DNA of 64,000 bases from an uncultured Rhizobiaceae bacterium (GTDB lineage Bacteria; Pseudomonadota; Alphaproteobacteria; Rhizobiales; Rhizobiaceae), in NCBI GenBank assembly GCA_951813045.1, contig CATOTF010000002.1, positions 558,001-622,000 of the forward strand. Reading direction: 5' to 3'. A program made the translations under genes and the position numbers. Of the stretch, positions 53,702 to 62,677 are shown in pieces. The notes beneath the pieces were generated by a model. That model had not been told where the DNA came from. It searched no databases and saw nothing but the letters and a program-made list of their open reading frames with translations. Each line of letters starts with the position of its first letter. Within the stretch, counting starts at the first letter, position 1.

Positions 53702-54229
53702 ATGACGCGTATTCCCAAGCTCGACAGAACGAATTTGTCTGGAGCGCAAAAAGAGGTCCACGATGCAATCGTATCCGGGCCGCGCGGACAGGTTGTTGGA
53801 CCGTTAGGAGTGTGGCTTCATCGGCCTGCACTTGCCGACAAAGCGCAAAAGCTCGGACAATATTGCCGATATGACAGCTCGCTGCCACCGCGCCTTTCAG
53901 AGCTCGCCATTTTGGTAACCGCCCGTGTCTGGGACGCAGCATTCGAATGGCAATCCCACGAGTCGCCGGCTCGCGCGGCGGGATTAAACGATGACATTAT
54001 TAAAGCTCTTCGAAACGACCTTGAACCCACGTTCGAACGCGCCGACGAAGCGGTTGTTTACGAAATTGCTCGAACGCTCAATCTCGAGCGAACAATTTCT
54101 CAAGCATTGTACATGAAAGCGGAAAGAGAACTCGGGAAAGACAGTCTTATCGATCTAATCGGCGTGCTTGGTTATTATTCCCTCATCTCCATGACCATCA
54201 AGGCATTCGACATTGATCAGATTGAATGA
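53702..54229 (+). CDS. carboxymuconolactone decarboxylase family protein
   Basis: A 175-residue AhpD-like helical protein. LPPRLSELAILVTARVWDAAFEWQSHESPARAAGLNDDIIKAL covers the CMD core with the conserved Glu and His; the AhpD CxxC is absent. GPLGVWLHRPALADKAQKLGQYCRYDSSL precedes it. CMD-family proteins without Cys include true decarboxylases of ring-cleavage lactones and many unknowns. Placed after LysR and close to oxygenase and hydrolase genes, it may be a late step in ring catabolism (inference). Confidence 0.85.
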   Translation: MTRIPKLDRTNLSGAQKEVHDAIVSGPRGQVVGPLGVWLHRPALADKAQKLGQYCRYDSSLPPRLSELAILVTARVWDAAFEWQSHESPARAAGLNDDIIKALRNDLEPTFERADEAVVYEIARTLNLERTISQALYMKAERELGKDSLIDLIGVLGYYSLISMTIKAFDIDQIE

Positions 54230-54348
54230 ATGCAATCGCAAGGTTACGATCACAGAGCATTCTACGCTTTACGGGGCACCGCCAGCGATTGGCTCTGATA
54301 ATGTGGCATCTGGAGTTGATACTTCACATAAAGGGCAGGCATGTAGGC

Positions 54349-54786
54349 TCAACGTCCCTTTATATCAGTAGGTAGAATTTTAGTCATCAGACCGACCAGA
54401 AACGCGGTGCTTAAGCCGAAATTCAAAAGGCCTGTTACCGCGGCCATCGCGGCGAACAGCCGAAATCCCTCACTGACCGTCACATCGCCGTAGCCCAGCG
54501 TCGTATAGGTGACTAATGCAAAATATAGCGCATCTGTGAATTGTGTTAGCGCGCCCAGGACCATAAAAGATACCGCCCACAGCCAGACCTGTATGGTATG
54601 GGCAAAGATGACCGTGGTGAAGGCAATGGCGGTCAGCATGCCCCAATGGTTGCCCCTGTGGGGAATTGGGAAATATGATCCGGCCCACCTTAAAACACCT
54701 GCTGCGACGACCAGTAAACCAAGATGGATGCCTGAACAAACCATCAGCAGAATACTGGCGGTTATAAGCTGCATTGCTAGTGTCAT
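54349..54786 (-). CDS. two-helix potassium channel-like protein (Ion_trans_2)
   Basis: A 145-residue membrane protein with N-terminal hydrophobic segments (LITASILLMVCSGIHLGLLVVAAGVL) and a pore loop YTTLGYGDVTVSEG, carrying the K+ selectivity filter TLGYGD. A last helix (AAVTGLLNFGLSTAFLVGLM) follows. It lacks a regulatory domain. I used the ATG at 54786, since longer frames overlap the RND promoter. It is divergent from the efflux genes. Confidence 0.85.
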   Translation of the reverse strand: MTLAMQLITASILLMVCSGIHLGLLVVAAGVLRWAGSYFPIPHRGNHWGMLTAIAFTTVIFAHTIQVWLWAVSFMVLGALTQFTDALYFALVTYTTLGYGDVTVSEGFRLFAAMAAVTGLLNFGLSTAFLVGLMTKILPTDIKGR

Positions 54787-54850
54787 GGTCTTTTTTTGCC
54801 TTTTGGTCGCGAATAAGTTGGTGCGAAAATAGCATTCTTGTAGGTTGTTT

Positions 54851-54866
54851 GAATAACAGGTTATTC
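54851..54866. promoter_or_regulatory. dyad operator candidate before the RND operon
   Basis: A perfect inverted repeat GAATAAC-AG-GTTATTC, 28 bp before the membrane-fusion-protein start, where a TetR-type repressor would be expected to act. No such regulator is adjacent. Confidence 0.55.
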
Positions 54867-54894
54867 TGCGCGCGCGTGGGGCGAAAGGAATAAT

Positions 54895-56175
54895 ATGATT
54901 CGACAACAGGTATCAGTAATTCGCTATTTTGTGCTTATAGTAACGGTGGTTACTTTTGCTGCTTGCACCCCCACCAAAGAAAAACAGGAAGAATCTAAAT
55001 CCCAAACCATCAGGCCCGTTAAAACGTTTGTCGTCGAGCGAACGGTGACGAAACTTGAGCGGTCTTATTCTGCCGTTGTTCTCGCTGCTCAGGAAGTGGA
55101 GCTATCCTTTCGGGTTTCCGGCAGGATCATGGCCTTACCCGTTCGTGGCGGACAAAATATCAAAAAGGGTGATGTGGTTGCGGAGCTGGATAAGCGGGAT
55201 TTTAAAGCTGAGATTACGCGATTAAAAAGTCAGTTGGAGCAGGCCGAAGCGCAATTAGCGGCGCTTAAAAGCGGCGCTAGGGCAGAGGATGTTGCCGCGT
55301 TGGAAGCTGCTGTCAGTGCAGTGGAAGCGCAGGTTGATGCCGCGCGCGACCAGTTGGATCGGTCGCAACAATTGTTTAAGCGCAAGGTTGTCTCAAAAGC
55401 GAAAGTGGACAACGACCGTACAGCACTCCGCGTGGCCCAAGCCGAGTTGGAAGCGAAGAAACAGGAATTGGCAAAAGGCACGGCTGGCGCAAGAGCTGAG
55501 GATGTAGCCGCGCAGGAAGCGGCTATCAGAGGCCTACGGTCGAACCTGAAAAGCCTTGAAGATAACCTGGCCGATGCAACACTGCGGGCGCCTTTTGACG
55601 GCATTGTTGCCATACGCAGAGTTGATAATTTTGCAAACATTCAAGCAAAGGAAGCCATCGTCACCCTCCAGGCGCTATCTTCTCCGAACCTGAATTTTGA
55701 TATTCCAGCAACAGACGTGCCGCCGTTTGCCAAAGCGAAATCCCTTGAACTATCTGTCGTTTTGGACAGTATACCGGGCCGCATCTTTAAAGCGGAGCGT
55801 AGCGAGTTTTCTACGCAGGCGGATGCTTCAACCCAGACATATCGGGGGCGTGTGTCGATAGAAAATCCCGACGCGGAGCCTATCCTCCCTGGCATGACGG
55901 GTGTCCTTACGGTCAGCGCGGGCAATCAGGGGCTGGGTACACTTCAGGTCCCTCTTGTGGCAATCGCATCGCAGTCGAATGGCGAAGCTTTTGTTTGGGT
56001 TGTTTCACCCGGTGAAAATAAAGTGTCCAAACGTTCGGTGGTTACTGGGCAGGTTGTTAGTGACTCAATCGCCGTAACGGAAGGTCTGTCGGAGGGGGAC
56101 ATCGTGATTTCTGCGGGCTTATCGGTTCTCCAGGAAAACATGGTGGTAAAACCCATCACAAAAACCGCAGAGTAG
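54895..56175 (+). CDS. RND efflux periplasmic adaptor (membrane fusion protein)
   Basis: A 426-residue lipoprotein adaptor. The lipobox TFAAC (about residue 27) follows a hydrophobic leader. The lipoyl-like halves are seen at VELSFRVSGRIMALPVRGGQNIKKGDVVAELDKRDF and DATLRAPFDGIVAIRRVDNFANI. Between them is a long coiled coil containing two similar repeats (SGARAEDVAALEAAV and AGARAEDVAAQEAAI). A beta-barrel domain follows. It links the inner-membrane pump to an outer-membrane channel; no TolC gene is adjacent. The pump gene starts four bases later. Confidence 0.92.
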   Translation: MIRQQVSVIRYFVLIVTVVTFAACTPTKEKQEESKSQTIRPVKTFVVERTVTKLERSYSAVVLAAQEVELSFRVSGRIMALPVRGGQNIKKGDVVAELDKRDFKAEITRLKSQLEQAEAQLAALKSGARAEDVAALEAAVSAVEAQVDAARDQLDRSQQLFKRKVVSKAKVDNDRTALRVAQAELEAKKQELAKGTAGARAEDVAAQEAAIRGLRSNLKSLEDNLADATLRAPFDGIVAIRRVDNFANIQAKEAIVTLQALSSPNLNFDIPATDVPPFAKAKSLELSVVLDSIPGRIFKAERSEFSTQADASTQTYRGRVSIENPDAEPILPGMTGVLTVSAGNQGLGTLQVPLVAIASQSNGEAFVWVVSPGENKVSKRSVVTGQVVSDSIAVTEGLSEGDIVISAGLSVLQENMVVKPITKTAE

Positions 56176-56179
56176 CCCG

Positions 56180-59100
56180 ATGAACCTCGCGAAATTTGCC
56201 ATTGAAAAACGCCTGGTTAGTGCATTGCTCACGGTCCTGATACTTTTGGGCGGATATTTTTCCTACACGAAATTGCCGCGGTTTGAAGACCCCGAGTTTA
56301 TCATCCGTTCGGCACAAATCATCACACCTTATGCCGGAGCGAGCGCTTCACAAGTGGAGCGGGAGGTCACGGATGTAATCGAGAACGCTGTGCAACAATT
56401 GCAGGGTGTAAAAGAGGCGAAATCCGTTTCATCCATTGGGCTGTCCGAGGTAACGGTGGAATTCACCATTGCAGCTGCCAAGACCCGCCCTATTCTCAAC
56501 CAAAAATTCACGCAGCTGCGTGCGAAAATTAATGATAGCGCAAACCAATTGCCACCCGGTGCGGGCTCTGCAACCGTGTATGACGACTACGGCGACGTAT
56601 TTGCCCTCTATTTCGCGGTTATCGGAGATGGCTATTCCCTGCCGGAAATCCATGACTATGTGAAAGATTTACAAAAAGAACTCGTGCTGGTGCCCGGCGT
56701 TTCAAAGGTGCAGCTTGTCGGCGCACCTCAGGAAGTTATTTATATCCAATACCAGCCTTCAAGGTTGGCGACACTAGGATTGGCTTCCGGGCAGATTGCT
56801 CAGGTTTTAGAAGGACAAAATGTAATCGCGTCGGCCGGTAGTGTCGATGCTGGCACGACCCGTTTAACCATTCGTCCCACCGTTGCCCTATCATCTCTTG
56901 CTGCACTTGAAGACCTCGTGATTGCTGGTGGTAAACAAGGACAGTCATTTCGTCTTCGTGATATCGCGACCATAACCCGGGGAGTTAAAGATCCTCCACA
57001 AAAACTCCTGTTTCGAAACGGCCAACCGGCCATAGGCCTCGGCATATCCAATACGATTGGTGGAAATGTGGTGAACATGGGGGATGCTGTAAACCGGCGC
57101 ATTGCAGAACTTGAAAATCAGCGACCACTTGGCATTGAACTCACCCCGATATCCGACCAGTCTGTGTCCGTGCGCGCCTCGATTGATGATTTTGTCGTCA
57201 ATGTCGTCGTCGCGCTTGCGATTGTTGTCGGTACTCTCCTGGTTTTTATGGGACTGCGAAGTGGTATTCTTATGGGCGGCATTTTGCTCATCACTGTGGC
57301 AGGGACGCTTGCCGGAATGTACCTCTACGGGCTTGACATGCAGCGGATCTCGCTTGGCGCCCTGATCATCGCACTCGGCATGCTGGTGGATAACGCGATT
57401 GTTGTAGTTGAAGGCACGTTGGTACGTGTTCAACAGGGTGAAAGTGCAGCGGATGCCTCCGTGGCCGTTGTTGAGAAAACCAAATGGCCGTTATTGGGTG
57501 GAACAATTGTTGGAATTCTGGCGTTTTCTGCAATCGGTTTCTCACCGGATAATACCGGTGAATATGCCGGATCATTATTCTGGACTATCGCGATTTCACT
57601 CCTGTTCAGTTGGCTGGTTGCTATCTGGCTAACACCCTATTTGTGTACGATCTTTCTCAAGCCGTCGAAGACCAAAGGCGTTGAGAAGGGAGAACACATC
57701 ATATTGCGTATTTATCGTGGTATTTTGCGATTATGCTTGCGGCTTCGATGGATTACCATTGCTCTGGTGGTTGCCCTTTTTGTATCGGCGGTCGGAGCCT
57801 TTTCGCTGATAAAAGAAGGCTTCTTCCCTTCTTCTACGCGTAACCAGTTTGTTATCGATTACACACTACCCGAGGGGTCGACCTTTGCTCAAACTCAAAA
57901 GGATGTTGAGAAAATAAGCGAGTGGGTCCGCAAACAGGATGGGGTGAGAGGCACCAATACCGTTATTGGAGGAGGGCATTTGCGCTTTATGCTCACCTAT
58001 AATGCGGAAAGCGGAAGCGCAGCTTACGGTCAGGTATTGGTTGACGTTGAATCCTGGCAACAGATTGAGGGCCTGCAAGCGATAATTCAAAACCATGTTG
58101 ACCAGAATTATCTGGACGCCTCGACAAAGGTTTGGAGATTTGTTCTTGGACCTGGGGGCGGAAGCCTTATTGAAGCGCGTTTCTCTGGTCCTGACGCCAC
58201 CGTTCTTCGCCAACTCTCGGAGCAGACAAAATCAATCCTGCTGAACGGCGGTGCAATTGGTGTAAAAGACAACTGGCGTGGGCAAATTAAAGTAGTTCGT
58301 CCGCTAATCAACGAACAAAATGCAAGCCGTGCGGGAGTCTCACAAGGGGATATTTCCAACGCCATTGCTCAACGATATGATGGCACTTCAATTGGCGTCT
58401 ATCGCGAAAATGGAGATTTGTTGCCGATCGTATTTCGTCCTTATGCAAAGGACCGTAATGACGTTGCACAAATCAAGGACGTGCAAATTTTCAGCCCTGT
58501 GTCCAATAGGTATATCCCGATCACACAAGTTGTAGACGGTTTTGAAACGATATTTGAAAATGGAAAACTACGGCGTTTTAACCGCTCGCTCGCTATTACT
58601 GCACAGGCAGACCCGCCACCTGGTATAAACGCAAGCGTCGTGTTCAATCGTGTCCGGGATAAAATTGAGGCTATTGAATTACCCGACGGATACACATTGG
58701 AATGGCGTGGGGAATTTGGCGGGAGCCAAGATGCCAATGCTGGTCTGGCGTCCACAATGCCGTTCGGCTTTGGTGCCATGATAGTGGTGGTTTTGCTTCT
58801 GTTTAACGCAATCCGACAACCGTTGATAATATTCCTCACTGTACCGTTGGCGTTGATTGGCGTGGTTTATGGATTGGTTGCGCTCGATACGCCGATGGAG
58901 TTCATGGCAATCTTGGGAATATTGAGCCTTACGGGCATGCTGATTAAAAACACAATCGTACTGATTGACCAAACGGACGATGATATTGCCAACGGCAAGC
59001 CACGCATGCAGGCAATTGTTGATGCTGCCGTCAGCCGCACACGGCCCGTCAGCCTTGGTGTGCTGACGACGGTCCTTGGTGTTATTCCGCTTCTGTATGA

Positions 59101-59278
59101 TCCGTTTTTCAGGTCCCTGGCGGTGGTCATAATTTGCGGGTTGAGTTTCGCGACAATTTTGACGTTGATCGTTGTACCTACACTTTATGCCATCTTTTTT
59201 CGTGTAAAATGGGGGGAAATGAACAATCCAGCCCCAACGTCTGAGCCTGCCGTCGAATCTCCGCCACAATCTGCATAA
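56180..59278 (+). CDS. RND efflux transporter permease
   Basis: A 1032-residue inner-membrane pump of the AcrB/MexB superfamily with twelve helices and two large periplasmic domains. Landmarks are the N-terminal IEKRLVSALLTVLILLGGYFSYTKLPRFEDPEF, the VVALAIVVGTLLVFMGLRSG helix and LGMLVDNAIVVVEGTLV with the proton-relay Asp in helix 4. The C-terminal half has GILSLTGMLIKNTIVLIDQTDD. It is the efflux-type rather than heavy-metal type by its lack of Cys/Met-rich clusters. Substrates are unknown. Confidence 0.94.
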   Translation: MNLAKFAIEKRLVSALLTVLILLGGYFSYTKLPRFEDPEFIIRSAQIITPYAGASASQVEREVTDVIENAVQQLQGVKEAKSVSSIGLSEVTVEFTIAAAKTRPILNQKFTQLRAKINDSANQLPPGAGSATVYDDYGDVFALYFAVIGDGYSLPEIHDYVKDLQKELVLVPGVSKVQLVGAPQEVIYIQYQPSRLATLGLASGQIAQVLEGQNVIASAGSVDAGTTRLTIRPTVALSSLAALEDLVIAGGKQGQSFRLRDIATITRGVKDPPQKLLFRNGQPAIGLGISNTIGGNVVNMGDAVNRRIAELENQRPLGIELTPISDQSVSVRASIDDFVVNVVVALAIVVGTLLVFMGLRSGILMGGILLITVAGTLAGMYLYGLDMQRISLGALIIALGMLVDNAIVVVEGTLVRVQQGESAADASVAVVEKTKWPLLGGTIVGILAFSAIGFSPDNTGEYAGSLFWTIAISLLFSWLVAIWLTPYLCTIFLKPSKTKGVEKGEHIILRIYRGILRLCLRLRWITIALVVALFVSAVGAFSLIKEGFFPSSTRNQFVIDYTLPEGSTFAQTQKDVEKISEWVRKQDGVRGTNTVIGGGHLRFMLTYNAESGSAAYGQVLVDVESWQQIEGLQAIIQNHVDQNYLDASTKVWRFVLGPGGGSLIEARFSGPDATVLRQLSEQTKSILLNGGAIGVKDNWRGQIKVVRPLINEQNASRAGVSQGDISNAIAQRYDGTSIGVYRENGDLLPIVFRPYAKDRNDVAQIKDVQIFSPVSNRYIPITQVVDGFETIFENGKLRRFNRSLAITAQADPPPGINASVVFNRVRDKIEAIELPDGYTLEWRGEFGGSQDANAGLASTMPFGFGAMIVVVLLLFNAIRQPLIIFLTVPLALIGVVYGLVALDTPMEFMAILGILSLTGMLIKNTIVLIDQTDDDIANGKPRMQAIVDAAVSRTRPVSLGVLTTVLGVIPLLYDPFFRSLAVVIICGLSFATILTLIVVPTLYAIFFRVKWGEMNNPAPTSEPAVESPPQSA

Positions 59279-59289
59279 ACAAATCGGCC

Positions 59290-59583
59290 ATGACCTACAT
59301 CCATAAAAGATTATCCCATGTTGTCGCTCTGGCGGTTTTGCTCCCTACGTTTGGCGCATACGCCGCCCCGGCCACTCAGGGCTTCACCTGCTCGGCAATA
59401 AAAGCTGCGATTAAACAAAAAAATATAATTGTTCTGCGGCACAGCGGACGGGATCGCCGGTTTGTAAAATTTGAAAGGCTTTGCGGGCATGACAATATAT
59501 TGAGATGGCGCAAAGTTATCGCCAAAGATGGTCGCTGTACGCTTAAGTCTTGCCAACCGTCGCAGGCGCGAAGCAATCGATGA
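59290..59583 (+). CDS. small secreted protein of unknown function
   Basis: A 97-residue protein with a signal peptide (VVALAVLLPTFGAYAAPA). The mature part is small and basic, with four Cys (TCSAI, LCGHD, RCTLKSC) that could form two disulfides, and IIVLRHSGRDRRFVKFERLC between them. It starts 11 bases after the RND stop and is probably co-transcribed. I recognise no named family. A role linked to the efflux pump is only suggested by position. Confidence 0.7.
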   Translation: MTYIHKRLSHVVALAVLLPTFGAYAAPATQGFTCSAIKAAIKQKNIIVLRHSGRDRRFVKFERLCGHDNILRWRKVIAKDGRCTLKSCQPSQARSNR

Positions 59584-59619
59584 CTATGCTATTTTCAAAT
59601 TACAAACGTGAGTTTGAAT

Positions 59620-60003
59620 TCAAGCAACCTTGACGGATAAAGGTGGTAATTGCTCGATGTTTACTTCCATAACATCGCCGCGAACAACCGGACCAACTCC
59701 GGCAGGTGTGCCGGACAAAATGACGTCTCCGGCTGCCAGCTCAAAGTATTCAGAAAGGTAAGAGATCATTTCGGGAACTTTCCAGATCATCTGATTGAGA
59801 TCACCTTCCTGCCTGATTTGCCCATTTACCTTAAGTTCAATGCGCCCGGTATCGAGATAACCAGTTTGGGAAACAGGCTTGAGACCCCCGACCGGCGCTG
59901 ATCGTTCGAACGCCTTGCCAATTTCCCAGGGGCGTCCCATTTTCTTGGCCTGACCCTGTAAATCACGGCGCGTCATATCGAGTGTCAATCCCAGCCTAAA
60001 ATG
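59620..60003 (-). pseudogene. fumarylacetoacetate hydrolase family, C-terminal fragment
   Basis: The C-terminal half of an FAH-family enzyme: LTLDMTRRDLQGQAKKMGRPWEIGKAFERSAP, LKVNGQIRQEGDLNQMIWKVPEMISYLSEYFEL and the signature GDVILSGTPAGVGPV. About 100 N-terminal residues, including the ExE metal ligands, are absent. Homology stops near 59995-60005, next to an IS21 istB remnant, so a transposition or deletion event probably removed the 5' part. Not functional as it stands. Confidence 0.83.
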
Positions 60004-60068
60004 GGTCTTGATCCCGGAGTAAAATTGGCCAGATTTTGGGACGTTTGTGTTTTTGATCTGGTTTAGTG

Positions 60069-60749
60069 TCAGTTGATTTGAACAGATTTTTGTTTTCGGC
60101 TCTGGTGCAACCTGTAGCTTTCACCATTCATCTCCAGGATGTGGACGTGGTGTGTCAGCCGGTCGAGTATTGCGCCCGTTAGGCGTTCTGATCCGAAGAC
60201 CTCTGTCCATTCGTCGAATGGTAGATTGGATGTGATGATGATGGAACCGCGTTCATACCGTTGGCTGATTACTTCGAACAGCAACTCCGCCCCGGTTTTG
60301 GAGAGAGGGACGAAGCCCAGTTCGTCAATGATCAGCAGGTCTTGAGCTGCCAGTTGTTTTTGATGCCGTTGCAAGCGACGTTCATCAACGGCCTCGATCA
60401 TCTCATGAACCAGTGCAGCAGCCGTGGTGAAGCGGACTTTCATCCCCTTTTGGCAGGCAGCCAGTCCAAGGCCGAGGGCAACATGGGTTTTGCCGGTTCC
60501 ACTTGGTCCTAACGCGATGATGTTTTGGCGTTTCGCAGCGTACTCGCAACGGGCCAGTTCCATCACGAGCACCTTGTTCACTGACGGGATCGTTTTGAAG
60601 TCAAAGCTGTCGAGGCTCTTGGTTGCCGGGAACTTCGCAGCTTTGATGCGTCGCTCCACCATTCGGCGCTCACGTTCAATCAGAACAGGGAACAGAAATT
60701 CGTTCATAGTGTGCGACAAATTACATTGTTTCTTGAACGTGTGAGGCAA
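60069..60749 (-). pseudogene. IS21-family istB remnant (AAA+ transposition helper)
   Basis: An IstB-like ATPase: Walker A GPSGTGKTHVALGLGLA, Walker B LLIIDELGFVPLS, sensor region IITSNLPFDEWTEVFGSERLTGAILDRL and the usual C-terminus HHVHILEMNGESYRL. The first 40 or so residues typical of IstB are replaced by unrelated sequence, with an ATG at 60707 (TTG at 60749), and no istA is present upstream. It is therefore a truncated copy. AT-rich sequence after the stop (60000-60068) may include the IS end. Confidence 0.82.
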
Positions 60750-60924
60750 GGGACCGGTGCCCGGGATGCCACTCCATCAGACAAGGCGGCAGAAGCTAAA
60801 TTGCAGGCATTTCTGTAATCATTGGATTGTCCGCCTGTAGGCTTCATGCCTAGACGTCAGGCGCGTAAGTCCAATGCGTTCGGTAAAGCTCGGTGACCGA
60901 AAGGCCATGCAAGTCCAACTTGCT

Positions 60925-61371
60925 CTACTGAGCATTAATGTCGCATCGCAAGCTATAACTTAATTCAACTCTGCTCTTCGATTTAGCAAGGCTGAGCCCA
61001 TGTTTGCGCGCCTGCCGCTGAAACAACTTATACAACGCTGCTCTAAATTCTTCGTCGAATTCATCATCCTTGATCACAAGTTGTTTCGGCAACAGGTCAT
61101 CAGCCGAAGGCCTCTTACTTTCCTTTTTAAAGGACTTTGATCCGCCAAATATACTGTCCCAACCAGCTCGATATTCAGGTGTGGCAACGCTGGAAAAATG
61201 GCTGATCGAAGATTGAGAAGCGGACTTAGGTTTCTCTTTGGCAGCATCTTTGGTCCCTGACTCATTGGACTTCGGTGTTTTGTCGGTTTCTTTTTTGCCC
61301 GCTTCGGTTTTGCTTGGAGGCTTCTTTTTTGTTTCCGCCGATTCCGTTATTGCTTTCTTGGTTTCGCTCAT
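60925..61371 (-). CDS. hypothetical Lys/Ser-rich protein
   Basis: A 148-residue protein. The first 55 residues are low-complexity Lys/Glu/Ser/Thr (TKKKPPSKTEAGKKETDK) and probably disordered. The second half has an ordered-looking segment: YRAGWDSIFGGSK, then LLPKQLVIKDDEFDEEFRAALYKLFQRQARKHGLSLAKSK. The charged tail resembles histone H1-like or small DNA-associated proteins in composition only. No family recognised, no neighbours in the same operon. The ordered C-terminal part argues that the frame is real. Confidence 0.6.
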   Translation of the reverse strand: MSETKKAITESAETKKKPPSKTEAGKKETDKTPKSNESGTKDAAKEKPKSASQSSISHFSSVATPEYRAGWDSIFGGSKSFKKESKRPSADDLLPKQLVIKDDEFDEEFRAALYKLFQRQARKHGLSLAKSKSRVELSYSLRCDINAQ

Positions 61372-61676
61372 GTCGTGGTTGCTTCGATACGCTAAATAAT
61401 TGCCGCTCCTCTATCAATAAATTTCACTCCAATCCAGCAGATGTCGTTGGAAAACTTCGGCTTCTGAGATCAGAAGAATTTTTGGATTGGACCCAAAGCG
61501 ACATCGAACGATATTACGCAATACAACACCCACGGCCCGTTGCCGCCTCTTAGCGAATTACCAAGTCGATCATGCAGTATTTAGCAAGCGGACATTCCCG
61601 GGGCAAATTACCTCCACGTGGGTTGAACTGAAGCATTTACTGAAAATGGATACACCCTGAGTTGCTGAAATCGAAG
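61372..61676. other. 305-bp intergenic region, no clear gene
   Basis: This holds the promoter side of the Lys-rich gene and the 3' side of the oxidoreductase. A plus-strand frame ending at 61553 reads LLRSEEFLDWTQSDIERYYAI and looks protein-like, but it has no start codon outside the antisense of the Lys-rich gene. It may be a gene remnant. Nothing else seen. Confidence 0.4.
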
Positions 61677-62639
61677 TCAGGATTTTCCCAACAACATTGT
61701 TTCAACCAGTTTCTGCACGCTTAGAGCTTCTTGCGGGGTTGCGAGTCGATTTGGCTTCCCTTCTAAACAAAATATAAGCTCATCCAACTGTGCTTTCAGG
61801 CTGATCGTTCGGGGGTCCGCAGATCTCTCGGCGACCTCAACGAAAGGCCCTCCGTTGGAGACAGTGTCAATATGAAACTCAGAAACACGACGGCTGCCCA
61901 GCGATCCTTTGATCGTCAATTCTTGTCTGTCTGGTTGAACCCCTCCTACGCTGGCCATGATGGATACGGGTCTTCCATCCGATGTCTCTAATCTTGCATG
62001 CATATGCGTTTCACAAAGCATCGGCTCGTTTGAATAGACAGGGTGAGCCCACACAACAGTTAGAGGCCCTAGGATGCGTTCTGAGAAAAATAAGAAATGG
62101 GAAATCACTTCCCGGGTAAGCCCACCTTCATCGCGAAACTTCAACCAGTCAGCTTCTTTTTGCCAGTCACGCGGCCATTCCGCATAGGTAACCACAATGT
62201 CAATTCCAACGACATCACCCATATCACCCGAACGAGCCGCTTCGGTTATACCAGACAATGCAACACCAGCAGCTTGAGTGAAATTAACCGCAGCGGGAAC
62301 ACCGCTTTTATCCAGCTCAGCAACCAGTTCGCTGCTTTGCAGAATATCTACGCCGAGGGGTTTTTCTAAGAAAACGGCCTTTTTGGCTAACGCTGCTTCG
62401 AGCGCATAAGCCTTGCGAGGACCGGGCGGGCAGGCCAGGTACACAAGATCCGCTGCCGCAATAGCTACTTGCGCAGATGTTGTCACCTGAGCTCCTGGCG
62501 CAATGATTTGGGCATCGTGACAAGCGTTGGGGTCGGGGTCCCAAAGGGCGACAGGATTATAACCTGCGTGCAGCACCATGTGCTCAAGCATTCTGCGTCC
62601 CATGATCCCAAGGCCAATAATTGCCACCGAAATTTTCAA
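61677..62639 (-). CDS. Gfo/Idh/MocA family oxidoreductase
   Basis: A 320-residue NAD(P)-dependent oxidoreductase. Rossmann start VAIIGLGIMGRRMLEHMV, EKP motif in VFLEKPLGVDI, and a C-terminal domain with TYAEWPRDWQKEADWLKFRDEGGLTREVISHF. It lacks the His-rich substrate motif of typical sugar dehydrogenases, so the substrate is open. It follows the luciferase-like gene by 38 bases on the same strand and is probably co-transcribed. It is unrelated to the inositol operons at this distance. Confidence 0.85.
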   Translation of the reverse strand: MKISVAIIGLGIMGRRMLEHMVLHAGYNPVALWDPDPNACHDAQIIAPGAQVTTSAQVAIAAADLVYLACPPGPRKAYALEAALAKKAVFLEKPLGVDILQSSELVAELDKSGVPAAVNFTQAAGVALSGITEAARSGDMGDVVGIDIVVTYAEWPRDWQKEADWLKFRDEGGLTREVISHFLFFSERILGPLTVVWAHPVYSNEPMLCETHMHARLETSDGRPVSIMASVGGVQPDRQELTIKGSLGSRRVSEFHIDTVSNGGPFVEVAERSADPRTISLKAQLDELIFCLEGKPNRLATPQEALSVQKLVETMLLGKS

Positions 62640-62677
62640 CTGTTTATCCTTTCATTAAACCTAATGGAAAACCGTTT

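Noticed and set aside
60069-60749. DnaC-like replication protein
   Set aside because: The DEWTEVFGSERLTGAILDRL and HILEMNGESYRL segments are specific to IstB of IS21-family elements.
60831-60862. Imperfect hairpin GCCTGTAGGC / GCCTA...CAGGC beside istB
   Set aside because: A five-base bulge, no T-run and no gene end nearby; function cannot be supported.
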